Positions 30,229 to 40,466 of a stretch of 47,081 nucleotides of DNA are shown here, piece after piece (the stretch's first letter is position 1; every line of letters starts with the position of its first letter). The translations under genes and the position numbers were made by a program. The stretch is from Endozoicomonas sp. (ex Botrylloides leachii). Its GTDB lineage: Bacteria > Pseudomonadota > Gammaproteobacteria > Pseudomonadales > Endozoicomonadaceae. The notes under the pieces were generated by a model. That model did no database searches and was not told the DNA's origin. It was given only the letters and a program-made list of their open reading frames with translations. The DNA lies in assembly GCA_028728195.1 (NCBI GenBank), contig JAQYUY010000083.1, forward strand, positions 1 to 47,081. The letters are read 5' to 3'.

Positions 30229-31131
30229 ATGAATGATACCAATGAGGATACTGAGAATAAACAGCCTGACTACATTGAACAACCTGTTGCTGAAAAAAAC
30301 ATTAACTCAAACACTCCCTGGATCATTGATCCACAAGGGCCAGCGCTTGAACTGATTCTTGAAGGCATCTTGATGGCCAGTGGCAAACCGTTGACGATTG
30401 ATCAGTTGGCCTTATTGTTTGCTGAATCAGAGCGCCCCAGTATCACAGACATTGAATATGCCCTAAAGGCTATTGCAAACGATTGCAAACACCGTGGTGT
30501 TGAATTAAAGCAGGTGGCATCTGGTTATCGTTTTCAGGTTAAGCAGGCGGTGGCACCATGGGTTAGTCGCTTGTGGGAAGAAAAACCCCAGCGTTATACC
30601 CGTGCTTTGCTGGAAACATTGGCACTAATTGCCTATCGTCAGCCTATTACCCGTGGTGAAATTGAAGGTGTGCGAGGGGTTAGTGTTAGCAGTAATATTA
30701 TTAAAACATTACAAGAGCGAGAATGGGTGCGAGTAGTTGGTTACCGTGAGGTTCCTGGCCGCCCAGCCATGTTTGCAACTACGCGCTATTTCCTCGATTA
30801 TTTCAATCTGAAAAACCTGAATGAACTACCCTCGTTGTCAGATATTCGCAACCTTGAAGAAACAGCCAAAAAACTCGAAAGCCAGACTGATATGTTAGAA
30901 GATCTTGAGCCTGAGCAGACACAGGTCAAGGAAACAGAGGAAGAAAGCCAAGCATTGACTGCTGAAAACTTGTTCGCCGAACTAGATGAAATGGAAGTTG
31001 ACCTTCCAGAGAATTTTGATGACCTGATTAAAAAAAAGCATGTGGAATCATTAAACCTGCAAGAACCCAGTGAAATACAGGCAGAAACAGAGCAAAAAAA
31101 AGGAGATAGCGCCACCGATAATACCGACTAA
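30229..31131 (+). CDS. scpB: Segregation and condensation protein B
   Basis: LELILEGILMASGKPLTIDQLALLF, RYTRALLETLALIAYRQPITRGEIEGVRGVSVSSNIIKTLQEREWVRVVGYREVPGRPA. Confidence 0.96.
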   Translation: MNDTNEDTENKQPDYIEQPVAEKNINSNTPWIIDPQGPALELILEGILMASGKPLTIDQLALLFAESERPSITDIEYALKAIANDCKHRGVELKQVASGYRFQVKQAVAPWVSRLWEEKPQRYTRALLETLALIAYRQPITRGEIEGVRGVSVSSNIIKTLQEREWVRVVGYREVPGRPAMFATTRYFLDYFNLKNLNELPSLSDIRNLEETAKKLESQTDMLEDLEPEQTQVKETEEESQALTAENLFAELDEMEVDLPENFDDLIKKKHVESLNLQEPSEIQAETEQKKGDSATDNTD

Positions 31132-31167
31132 TCGGTTCTGCCCACCAAAAAACAAGTGATTGACTCC

Positions 31168-31283
31168 GGTGAGCGCTGGACTCTAGCACAAGGCTGAATA
31201 ATGAGTAATAACAGAGCTATTGCGAGGAGCTTCAATACATTAGATGGTCAGCGCAATAACGTAGTTAAAAAAATGATTGAGAT
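31168..31283 (-). mobile_element. MITE-like dispersed element, copy G
   Basis: GGACTCTAGCACAAGGCTGAATAATGAGTAATAACAGAGCTATTGCGAGGAGCTTCAATAC...GATGGTCAGCGCAATAACGTAGTTAAAAAAATGATTGAGAT is the reverse complement of the shared core; left TIR not clear. Confidence 0.7.
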
Positions 31284-31290
31284 AAGCTGC

Positions 31291-31341
31291 TAGCTAGCCC
31301 TTTGAGAGTGACTTGCCACTAAAAAGGCTAGCTGTTTTTTT
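31291..31341. terminator. Rho-independent-type terminator
   Basis: TAGCTAGCCCTTT ... AAAAAGGCTAGCT followed by GTTTTTTT, between convergent scpB and pepA. Confidence 0.75.
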
Positions 31342-32833
31342 AACCGTTATTTACTTTATTTAACAAATACTGAACCAGCATAGGCACTGGGCGGCCCGAG
31401 GCACCCTTAGCCTTGCCTGAAAAGGAGGCAGTTCCGGCAACATCAAGATGCGCCCAAGGGTAGTTTTTTGCAAAACGTGAAAGGAAGCAGGCAGCGGTTA
31501 TGGTACCTGCTGCACGGCCACCAATATTAGCCATATCAGCAAAGTTACTATCCAGTTGTTCCTGATATTCTTCCCCCATGGGCAATAGCCATGCTTTATC
31601 AGCGGACTCTTTAGCGGCATCAAGTAATGCCTGGCTAAGGTTATCATTATTGCTAAGCAAGCCACTGTTGTGATGGCCTAAAGCAATAATACAGGCACCG
31701 GTAAGGGTTGCGATATCAATCACCGCTTCAGGCTTGTAACGCTCAGCGTAGGTCAAGGCATCACAAAGAACCAGCCGACCTTCAGCATCAGTATTTAGAA
31801 TTTCAATGGTTTGGCCAGACATAGATTTTACAATATCACCCGGTCGACTGGCTTTACCGCCAGGCATATTTTCCGCCGCAGCCACTATACCAACCACATT
31901 AACAGGAAGATCCAATTCAATGATAGTATTCATTACGCCGAAGACACTGGCAGAACCGCACATATCGAACTTCATTTCATCCATAGCCAAACTTGGCTTT
32001 AACGAAATTCCGCCGCTATCAAAGGTTATACCTTTACCGATGATAATGGTAGGCTTGGCACTTTTCTTGCCATTTTTAAACTCCATTATAATCAGTTTTG
32101 CTTCCTGATCAGAGCCTGCACTGACAGATAGCAAGGAGTGCATACCCAATGCAGCCATTTGTTTTTCGTTGAGCACTTTAGTGGTCAATTTTTGGTGCTG
32201 TTTACTCAGCGCTTTGGCTTGATCTGCTAGGTACGTTGGATGGCATATATTACTAGGCAGGTTCCCCAATGTTCGAGCCACATTACGCCCATTGGCAATG
32301 GCTTTACCTTGATAAATTGCTGATCTAACAGCAGTGACCGATTGCTTATCTGTTAGAAGAGTGATTTTTTTTAAAGCAACAACCGGCTGTTCTGTTTTTT
32401 TACTTTTGAATTCATCAAACTGATATAGATTATACTCAATCACTTCAACTAGCTGACGGGTAACCCAATAGATATCTCTATTTTCAACGTTGCAATCATC
32501 AAGAATAACAACGGCTTCTTTAGCATTTGTGGCCTTTAACGTAGCCAATGTGCTGCTAATCAATTTTTTATAAGCCCGTTCTGATAGCGGTTTATTCTTA
32601 TCAGTAGCCACCATCAATAGTCGTTCGCATAGCGCACCAGGGACGTGGGGTAAAAGTAGAGTTTCTCCTGTTTTAAATGACATATCTCCACGTTTTAATG
32701 TCATTGTGATCAGGTGGTCAGCGAGTTTATCTATAGATTGCGTACTAGGTGATTGAACTGTTTTGTCAACAGCAACAACCAAACAGGCTGTTTTTTGTTT
32801 GTCAGCAGTTCCGCTTTTAACAACAAATTCCAT
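31340..32833 (-). CDS. pepA: Leucyl aminopeptidase
   Basis: M17 signature NTDAEGRLVLCDAL, GKGITFDSGGISLKPS. Confidence 0.97.
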   Translation of the reverse strand: MEFVVKSGTADKQKTACLVVAVDKTVQSPSTQSIDKLADHLITMTLKRGDMSFKTGETLLLPHVPGALCERLLMVATDKNKPLSERAYKKLISSTLATLKATNAKEAVVILDDCNVENRDIYWVTRQLVEVIEYNLYQFDEFKSKKTEQPVVALKKITLLTDKQSVTAVRSAIYQGKAIANGRNVARTLGNLPSNICHPTYLADQAKALSKQHQKLTTKVLNEKQMAALGMHSLLSVSAGSDQEAKLIIMEFKNGKKSAKPTIIIGKGITFDSGGISLKPSLAMDEMKFDMCGSASVFGVMNTIIELDLPVNVVGIVAAAENMPGGKASRPGDIVKSMSGQTIEILNTDAEGRLVLCDALTYAERYKPEAVIDIATLTGACIIALGHHNSGLLSNNDNLSQALLDAAKESADKAWLLPMGEEYQEQLDSNFADMANIGGRAAGTITAACFLSRFAKNYPWAHLDVAGTASFSGKAKGASGRPVPMLVQYLLNKVNNG

Positions 32834-33215
32834 ACGTCCTCCAAAAAAACGGCATGTACAATGGTGACACCCACTATACCTTTTAACTAGTTATGCATTA
32901 ACGGCATAGCTTACATTGACACAGCCTTTCGACTTGGAGCATCACTTTGCATTGTCTTTCAGCCTGGGTCGTCATGCATATAATAGAGTAAAAAGTGTAA
33001 TGGATTTAGAGCAGGTAAGAGGTGCTATTTGATCAGAGCTTAGCGCCGATGTGAACATGTTTCCGAAGTATTTCCAAAAAATACTCACTTGTACTGTTAT
33101 TTTTTTGTAAGTTGCATATTTGACAGATGCCCTTAGTAAAAAGATGCAGTGCGATTATTATCACTGATATGATAGTGTATTGAATAATGACTCTTCTCTA
33201 TGACAATGTTTAAAC

Positions 33216-34325
33216 ATGCCTTTTATCATATTTAAGTATTTATCTAAACAAGTGTTGCAGGTATTGCTGGCCGTTTCATCGGTTGTCTTGTTAATTTTAA
33301 TGAGTGGTCGCTTTGTTAATTATCTGACGCAGGCGGCAGAGGGTCAGATAAAAGCCGATTTTTTGTTTTTAATTATGGCCTACCGCATTCCTGAATTTTT
33401 AGTCATGATTTTACCGTTGGGTTTATTTTTAGGGATTATTCTTTCCTATGGTCGGCTTTATGTAGACAATGAAATGAGCATATTTAGTGCCTGTGGTTTG
33501 AGTCAAAATCAATTATTAAAACTCACTATGGGTCCTGCATGTGTTGTGATGGTAGTCGTAGGTATACTGAGTTTGTATGTCGCTCCGATGGGAATCCATC
33601 AAGTAGAGTCTATTCTTGCAAAGCAAGATACGCTCACCGCTTTTGATACAATGGTACCTGGCCGTTTTCAAGTATTAGGTAATGGTTCTCGGACAACTTA
33701 TGCTGAGTCACTTAGCAATAATAAAAAAACAATGGAACAGGTCTTCATTGCCAATCGAACGGCCAGCAATGAAAAAACGGGGTCGATAACACTCGTACTT
33801 GCAAATACAGCCAATCTCACTACGCGAAAAGAAGGCGTACGTTATTTAATATTACACAATGGCTATCGCTATGACCTAACTCCAGGTTTACCAAACGTCA
33901 CGACAATAAAATACAAAACTTATGGCTTAAAAATGCCGAATCATAAAGTTCCTGAAGCAGTAGCACGAGAGCAAGCATTGCCGACAACAGCGTTATTGGG
34001 CTCTAATGATCCAAGGTATATAGCGGAACTCCAGTGGAGACTGTCATTACCCTTTTTGGTGCCCATCATTGTACTGCTAGCGATCCCTCTGGCACGGGTA
34101 AGCCCTCGCCAAGGGCGATTTGTAAAACTCTTGCCTGCACTTTTATTGTATCTATTTTATATTATGACATTAATTGCCCTCCGTGGTGCTGTAGCGGATG
34201 GTCAAATATCGTCACTTTGGGGTATGTGGTGGATTCATGTCGTTTATCTTTGCTTGGCATTAATTATTTATTTTTATGAACCCGCCAGATTTGCCATAGC
34301 TAAAAGGAGAGCAGTTAGTGCGTAA
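33216..34325 (+). CDS. lptF: LPS export permease LptF
   Basis: YjgP/YjgQ family; FKYLSKQVLQVLLAVSSVVLLILMSGRFVNYLTQAAEG; overlaps lptG. Confidence 0.96.
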   Translation: MPFIIFKYLSKQVLQVLLAVSSVVLLILMSGRFVNYLTQAAEGQIKADFLFLIMAYRIPEFLVMILPLGLFLGIILSYGRLYVDNEMSIFSACGLSQNQLLKLTMGPACVVMVVVGILSLYVAPMGIHQVESILAKQDTLTAFDTMVPGRFQVLGNGSRTTYAESLSNNKKTMEQVFIANRTASNEKTGSITLVLANTANLTTRKEGVRYLILHNGYRYDLTPGLPNVTTIKYKTYGLKMPNHKVPEAVAREQALPTTALLGSNDPRYIAELQWRLSLPFLVPIIVLLAIPLARVSPRQGRFVKLLPALLLYLFYIMTLIALRGAVADGQISSLWGMWWIHVVYLCLALIIYFYEPARFAIAKRRAVSA

Positions 34326-35376
34326 GCTGGACTGGTATATAGCCCGGAATGTGTTGGGGGCAATGTTTGTTGTCTTGTTTGGACTGGTCTTTCTTGAGTC
34401 TATGTTTGCTTTTTTAACACAATTGAGCGATATACGTGCTAACTATGGCATTATGGAGGTATTGATTTATACCGTATTGCTTATTCCGCATAAGCTTTAT
34501 TTATTTATCCCATCAGCGGCGATTATTGGCTGTCTTATTGGTTTAGGTAATATGGCATCCAGTAGTGAGCTTGTTGTTATGAGAGCTGCAGGGGTGTCGT
34601 TGTGGCGAATGGTATGGTCAGCAATGAAACCTGCTCTAGTACTCATTTTTATTGGTATTTTATTGGGTGAGTACTTTGCTCCAGTAACTGAGCAGGTGGC
34701 TGAAACTCGCCGTACGATCGCTCGCTCTACAGATGGAGTGTATACTGGCGAAGGCATATGGCATCGTGAGGGCAATGAATACATGTATTTTAATGCTGTT
34801 GAGCCTAACGGTGTATTATATGGCATCACGATTTATAGTTTTGACAACCATCATCACTTGAAAGACTTTGTCTTCGCCAAACGCGCCCTTTTTCAGGGGG
34901 ATTACTGGTTACTTGAAGGTGTAAAAAAAACACACTTTGATGGCAAACGTTTTGTGACTGAAAATAAAGCGATTGAGCCTTGGCAAACCAGTCTAACCAC
35001 AAAGCTGCTTAAAGTTGTTGTGGTAAAACCAGAAGCATTATCTATGACTGGCTTGAATACGTATATTCATTATTTGGCAGGACAAGGACTTGATAGTGGT
35101 GAGTATCGTCTTGCATTTTGGAAAAAAATATTACAACCGTTGTCTATTTTTTCGTTGGTTTTAGTGGGTATTTCTTTTGTATTTGGTCCGTTGCGCTCAG
35201 TTAGTATGGGGTTGAGAATTTTTTCCGGTGTGATTGTTGGGGTAGTTTTTATGATCACTCAGAATTTACTAGGCCCATCAAGCTTGGTGTTTGGTTTTCC
35301 TCCCATATTAGCCGTGTTGGCACCAGCAATCATCTGTATAGGTATCGGCGGTATATTACTGAGAAGAGCCGCGTAA
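34318..35376 (+). CDS. lptG: LPS export permease LptG
   Basis: YjgP/YjgQ family; LDWYIARNVLGAMFVVLFGLVFLESMFAF, SSELVVMRAAGVSLWRM. Confidence 0.96.
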   Translation: MRKLDWYIARNVLGAMFVVLFGLVFLESMFAFLTQLSDIRANYGIMEVLIYTVLLIPHKLYLFIPSAAIIGCLIGLGNMASSSELVVMRAAGVSLWRMVWSAMKPALVLIFIGILLGEYFAPVTEQVAETRRTIARSTDGVYTGEGIWHREGNEYMYFNAVEPNGVLYGITIYSFDNHHHLKDFVFAKRALFQGDYWLLEGVKKTHFDGKRFVTENKAIEPWQTSLTTKLLKVVVVKPEALSMTGLNTYIHYLAGQGLDSGEYRLAFWKKILQPLSIFSLVLVGISFVFGPLRSVSMGLRIFSGVIVGVVFMITQNLLGPSSLVFGFPPILAVLAPAIICIGIGGILLRRAA

Positions 35377-35398
35377 AGTTTGCCAATTAGTGCCAAGT

Positions 35399-35914
35399 TT
35401 AGTTTACGGACTTATTCAATAATACCGTTCTGCTTTTTGATGCCCTATCAGGCCAACTTTTTTGCTCTGAATCTATTTTCATCCATAGCACGCCAATAAA
35501 GCAGAGCAGTAATGATGGAACGGCTATCAGCCAACGCATAATTATTTGTCTATACGTCAACGCATGTAATTGATCATTAATAATGCAAATACGCCATGCT
35601 TGCATGCCTGGAGTCTGACCTTTTTTTCGCCAAAAAAAAGCAAAAAAACAGAAGATAGCTAAGAGTTGAGCGATATAAAAACTGAGCCCATCTAAGGTGT
35701 ACCCACGTTCTATCATTATTCTCAGGTGCATCCCATCATAAAGGGTGAGATGAATAGCCAGATTAATAAAACCAATAAGCATCAGTATGGCCAGCACGAG
35801 AAGGCCATCATATACTATAGCTGCAAGACATCGCCACACGGGGGCAGCAGGCAGGCATTTAACATCATTTATTGCATTCATCGTTAATATCGTTATTATT
35901 TTTTTAATTACCAT
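35399..35914 (-). CDS. RDD-family membrane protein
   Basis: PVWRCLAAIVYDGLLVLAILMLIGF and KKGQTPGMQAWRICIIND typical of RDD family. Confidence 0.9.
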   Translation of the reverse strand: MVIKKIITILTMNAINDVKCLPAAPVWRCLAAIVYDGLLVLAILMLIGFINLAIHLTLYDGMHLRIMIERGYTLDGLSFYIAQLLAIFCFFAFFWRKKGQTPGMQAWRICIINDQLHALTYRQIIMRWLIAVPSLLLCFIGVLWMKIDSEQKSWPDRASKSRTVLLNKSVN

Positions 35915-36161
35915 AGATTAATGAAAATATAGTACCATTTAAATGCTTTTTTGCTGTACGGCTTTACACCTTGTAAGGATTGCTTAGCGCATGTAATGCC
36001 AATACCCTTTAGGGTTAATTGTTATTAACCGCATCTTTTTTACTATTGACTACTTTTTTTCCTCGACTTTAAAGCGGTATTCTCGTATTTTTACCGGTTT
36101 AAACATTGACTCGCCTTGCTGTTGCTGACAGCAGGGCTGTTTGATTGAGTAAGCTGATGTT

Positions 36162-37115
36162 ATGAACCCAAACTATCTGGATTTTGAGCAACCAATTGCC
36201 GAGCTTGAAGCTAAAATAGAAGAGCTTCGATTGGTTGGTAGTGATGCTGAAATCAATATTTCAGAAGAGATTACAACTCTGCAAGCTAAGTGCAATACGC
36301 TAACTGAGTCGATCTTTTCTGACCTTTCTTCTTGGCAAGTAACTCAGTTGGCTCGCCATCCTCGTCGACCTTATACACTAGATTATATTGAGAATATTTT
36401 TACTGATTTTGATCAACTTCATGGTGATAGACATTATGCTGACGACCCATCATTAGTAGGTGGTATTGCCCGATTTGATGGTCATCCGATTATGGTGATT
36501 GGTCACCAGAAAGGCCGAGAAATAGAAGATAAAGTACGCCGCAATTTTGGTATGCCAAAACCGGAAGGTTACCGTAAAGCCTGCCGATTAATGGAGATGG
36601 CTGAACGTTTTAATATGCCAATTATGACCTTTATTGATACCCCGGGCGCTTACCCTGGAATTGGAGCAGAAGAGCGCGGACAAAGTGAAGCTATTGCTTG
36701 GAATCTATCAGTTATGTCGCGCCTTAAGGTACCAATTATTACCACTGTTATTGGTGAAGGTGGCTCTGGTGGTGCATTAGCTATTGGTGTTTGCGACCGT
36801 ATGGTGATGATGGAATACTCTATTTATGCCACAATATCCCCTGAAGGTTGTGCCTCTATTCTGTGGAAAAAAGCTCACTATGCCTCTACCGCAGCCGAAG
36901 CTATGGGTGTTACAGCAGAGCGATTAAAACAACTAGAACTAGTAGATCGGTTAGTATCAGAACCTCTTGGTGGCGCTCATCGAAATGCCGCAGAAGCGGC
37001 AAAAAACCTTAAGGTTGTATTAGGTGAAGAACTGGCTATGTTAATGGAGTTGGATTCAAGCGCTTTGCTAGAGCAACGTTATAAAAAAATCAGACAGTAC
37101 GGAATGCTTTCCTAA
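36162..37115 (+). CDS. accA: Acetyl-CoA carboxylase carboxyltransferase subunit alpha
   Basis: [76 protein letters not shown]. Confidence 0.98.
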   Translation: MNPNYLDFEQPIAELEAKIEELRLVGSDAEINISEEITTLQAKCNTLTESIFSDLSSWQVTQLARHPRRPYTLDYIENIFTDFDQLHGDRHYADDPSLVGGIARFDGHPIMVIGHQKGREIEDKVRRNFGMPKPEGYRKACRLMEMAERFNMPIMTFIDTPGAYPGIGAEERGQSEAIAWNLSVMSRLKVPIITTVIGEGGSGGALAIGVCDRMVMMEYSIYATISPEGCASILWKKAHYASTAAEAMGVTAERLKQLELVDRLVSEPLGGAHRNAAEAAKNLKVVLGEELAMLMELDSSALLEQRYKKIRQYGMLS

Positions 37116-37117
37116 CC

Positions 37118-38485
37118 ATGGACTGCCATGTCACTGAAGCCCTGCGTTTTTCGCTTGGGCTTAGGCCAGAGACTTCATTTATTGTCGCCTATAGTGGTGG
37201 TGTTGATTCAACGGTCTTGCTACATGGCTTAGTTGCTTTAAGAAATGCAGGTGTCATAGACAGGCTGAAAGCCATACATATTAACCATGGTTTAAGTGAG
37301 CATGCCCAACAATGGGAAAAGCATTGTCAGTTAGTATGTGATCGTTGGCTGGTACCGCTAAAAATTTTTAGCGTAGCTGTAAGCGAAGCCTCTAGCGCTG
37401 GACTTGAGCAAGCGGCGCGATCGGCACGTTATAAAGTTTTTCACGATGAACTGGCTAAAGAAGAGTGCTTGCTACAAGGACATCATATGAATGATCAGGC
37501 AGAAACACTGCTATTTCGATTGTTCAGAGGAACGGGCATTGATGGCCTGTCAGGTATACCTTCATCACGTCCTCTTGGTAAGGGGGTATTATTTAGACCG
37601 TTGTTATCGGTATCACGTACAGATATAGAGGCTTATGCGTGCTGCCACCAGCTAGCTTATATTCATGATGAGTCTAATGATGATCGACGGTTCTCTCGAA
37701 ACTACATCAGGCATGCTTTATTACCTGTTATTGAACAGCGTTGGCCTGGTGCATCTCAACGACTAGCTGTGCTTGCTAAAGAGTCATTTCAGGTTAATGA
37801 ACAGCTTAGAAACTCTGTTATTGAACTAACAGATGCCGTTATTCAGACACGACCTCAATGGTTGCTAGGCAATAAGCCATTGCTTAATATTACAAGATTA
37901 ATCAAATTAAAACCGCTGATTCAACAACAAGTGGTCAGATACTGGCTAAAAAAGCAGAGCTTACCTATTCCTAATAGAGACCTACTTGAAAAAGTGTTTA
38001 CAGAAATAATATCTGCTCGAGGTGATGCCTGCCCATTACTTAGTTGGTCAGACTGTGAGTTACGCCGACATCAGGGCTTTTTGGTTGCCAGTAAGTCACA
38101 ACCAGTTATCGATTGTATTTCAGTTCATTGTTGGAACTGGTCGCAGCAGTCTGAGTATGCTTATCCACCTTTTGGCTATTTACGGCTTAGAGAGGCCAAT
38201 GAAAATGAAAAGAACTGTTTAGCACTACCTCATGACCATCTGATCGAACTGCGTACAAGAGATATGATTGATTCTGGAATGAAGGTTGCCGTTGCTGGGC
38301 GGTCTGGAAGAAAAACGATAAAACGTTGGCTGCAGGATTTTCATATTCCTCCTTGGCTTAGGCAGGATATACCCTTTTTATTTATTATGGGTGATATGGT
38401 GGCAGCACCAGGACTGTGGGTGTGTGAAGGCTATCAAGCTAAAGATGGCACGGGCTATAAATTAGATATGCATCCAATGATATAG
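37118..38485 (+). CDS. tilS: tRNA(Ile)-lysidine synthase
   Basis: VAYSGGVDSTVLLHGL PP-loop, HHMNDQAETLLFRLFRGTGIDGLSGI; downstream of accA as usual. Confidence 0.96.
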   Translation: MDCHVTEALRFSLGLRPETSFIVAYSGGVDSTVLLHGLVALRNAGVIDRLKAIHINHGLSEHAQQWEKHCQLVCDRWLVPLKIFSVAVSEASSAGLEQAARSARYKVFHDELAKEECLLQGHHMNDQAETLLFRLFRGTGIDGLSGIPSSRPLGKGVLFRPLLSVSRTDIEAYACCHQLAYIHDESNDDRRFSRNYIRHALLPVIEQRWPGASQRLAVLAKESFQVNEQLRNSVIELTDAVIQTRPQWLLGNKPLLNITRLIKLKPLIQQQVVRYWLKKQSLPIPNRDLLEKVFTEIISARGDACPLLSWSDCELRRHQGFLVASKSQPVIDCISVHCWNWSQQSEYAYPPFGYLRLREANENEKNCLALPHDHLIELRTRDMIDSGMKVAVAGRSGRKTIKRWLQDFHIPPWLRQDIPFLFIMGDMVAAPGLWVCEGYQAKDGTGYKLDMHPMI

Positions 38486-38575
38486 CCGAAGGTTCAGAAT
38501 CGATTCAACACTACTTTTCCTAGCAAGCAATGTGCTTCTTGATATATTGCCATATCAACGGCCTGTTTTTCAGAC

Positions 38576-38683
38576 CTATTGATTACTCACCCAAAAGACG
38601 GCTATTGCTACAGTAGCAACAATAAGTACAACCGCTGCTATTGCATCAGCTTGACTATCACTCATCGTTTTTTTAGCAGCCAT
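38576..38683 (-). CDS. Unlisted small single-TM protein (35 aa)
   Basis: MAAKKTMSDSQADAIAAVVLIVATVAIAVFWVSNQ*, preceded by AAAGGAATATTT (Shine-Dalgarno AAGGA at appropriate spacing). Absent from the supplied ORF track because of its length. Confidence 0.6.
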   Translation of the reverse strand: MAAKKTMSDSQADAIAAVVLIVATVAIAVFWVSNQ

Positions 38684-38753
38684 AAATATTCCTTTGTTTT
38701 TATTATTAACGTTGAAATTAGCCTAACAGTATCATCAGTAATAGCAAGGTCTA

Positions 38754-38901
38754 ATACGAATTGAATGTTTTAACCACGCTATTGCGCTAACTCTCTCAAC
38801 ATTAGCACTAAGCGGTAGCCCTGCTATTACTCATCATTTCGCCGTAGCTGGGGGTCGACTACCCATGCTCATTACGGCTGTTAGAAAACAGCGGTTAGTA
38901 T
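38754..38901 (+). mobile_element. MITE-like dispersed element, copy E (full length, 148 bp)
   Basis: Left ATACGAATTGAATGTTTTAAC and right GTTAGAAAACAGCGGTTAGTAT are inverted repeats; core CACGCTATTGCGCTAACTCTC...GCTATTACTCATCATTTCGCC shared. Confidence 0.75.
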
Positions 38902-38910
38902 AACCCATTG

Positions 38911-39948
38911 CTAAGAAAAAAAACGCCCTGTAGTTAATCGTTCCCACCATTTAATTAAGGTGGTATCAATGACAGAATGGGCTGCCATACCAAATTTTTC
39001 AGTAATATTTTTCTTGATAATGTAAGCAACACGAATAATATTAGCATGCTCAGATCGCTGACATATATATTCATCACTGGTCATAAGCTCATCAACCAAT
39101 TTCATATCAACAGCTTGTTGGCCATACCAAATTTCTCCTGTGGCTACTTTTTCAATATCGACTTGATCTCGATTACCCCTGATAAACTGCTTAAATAAGC
39201 CATGGGTATCTTCAATATCCTGTTTGAATTTCTCTCGTCCAGTTTCAGTATTTTCTCCAAATACAGTGAGGGTACGCTTGAATTCACCTGCCGTATGCAG
39301 TTCAAATTCCACATCATTTTTTTTAAGGACTTTATTGAAATTAGGTAGTTGAGCCATCACACCAATAGAACCAACTACGGCAAAAGGAGCAGCCAGAATT
39401 TTGTCGGCAGTACACGCCATCATATAACCACCACTAGCGGCCACTTTGTCAACCGTAATGGTAAGTTTAATGCCTTTACTGCGTATGCGACACAGTTGTG
39501 ATGCAGCCAAGCCATAGGCATGTACCAGCCCTCCCGCACTTTCTAGCCTAACGATGACCTCATCATGCTGAGTAGCAACCCCCAATATGCCGGTGACTTC
39601 TTCACGAAGGGAAGTAACAGCACTTGCTTTGATGTCTCCTTGAAAATCAATAACAAAGACATTTGGTTTAACTTCAGTATCGTCATTGCTTTTTTCTTTT
39701 TTTGCTTTTTTTTCCTCCTTATGAAGTTTTTTTAATTGATCTTTGTTCATCAGTATATGATGAAAGCTGTCTTTCATTTGTTGAAAATGATCGTTGAGTT
39801 TATGAATCTCAAGATGCCCTTTATTTGACTTTTTTGCTTTTTTTCCAGCAAGAGATATTGCCGAAATAATAATCAAAAACCCTCCTATTAGCGTTACTGT
39901 TTTTGCAAGGAACGATACATAATCAAGAAGGTAAAGAAGATAATCCAA
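38911..39948 (-). CDS. sohB: Protease SohB (S49 family, signal peptide peptidase-like)
   Basis: VFVIDFQGDIKASAVTSLREEVTGIL, VRLESAGGLVHAYGLAASQL, VDKVAASGGYMMACTADKI. Confidence 0.95.
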   Translation of the reverse strand: MDYLLYLLDYVSFLAKTVTLIGGFLIIISAISLAGKKAKKSNKGHLEIHKLNDHFQQMKDSFHHILMNKDQLKKLHKEEKKAKKEKSNDDTEVKPNVFVIDFQGDIKASAVTSLREEVTGILGVATQHDEVIVRLESAGGLVHAYGLAASQLCRIRSKGIKLTITVDKVAASGGYMMACTADKILAAPFAVVGSIGVMAQLPNFNKVLKKNDVEFELHTAGEFKRTLTVFGENTETGREKFKQDIEDTHGLFKQFIRGNRDQVDIEKVATGEIWYGQQAVDMKLVDELMTSDEYICQRSEHANIIRVAYIIKKNITEKFGMAAHSVIDTTLIKWWERLTTGRFFS

Positions 39949-40466
39949 TTGTGACTCCTTATCTAAGTATGGGAATATAATGTACTGTGATTATAAGTAT
40001 CTTTGCTGATGAAACCACTTATTTCTTATTTCATTTACTATAGTGGTAATGCTCAGCCTAATATGACAAGGATTCTGCTGTACCTAGTAAAGCAGACATC
40101 AGAAAAAGCTATATTATATCAAAAGTATCTAGAAGAAACAGGTGCTCCTTACTATCTGAAAACTACTTTTACCACCATAAAGTAATAGGAAAAAGTAGCT
40201 AAAACATTAAGAAAATTCAAAGCGTTAAAAATGAGCAGTTAGCCCGACTGCCTATTTCCGTTAATTCACTGGGAAGAAATTCCCTTAGCAAAAATTATTG
40301 ATTAGGAGTAGGCTAGCAAACTAACATAGTTGCAGTAAATTCAGGTCGTTTATTCTGCCAAGTGGTCGGCTTATCTTTTATCTAGAGTTCACAAGAATCC
40401 GCACTGATCTTTGATGTGCTGACTTGATGCTATAGCGATGTAAAGTCCTAAAAAGAAGTATTTTTC

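Noticed and set aside
40003-40185. 60-aa ORF between sohB and the large orphan gene
   Set aside because: Non-ATG start, no recognisable domain and no supporting RBS; could not be distinguished from a chance ORF.
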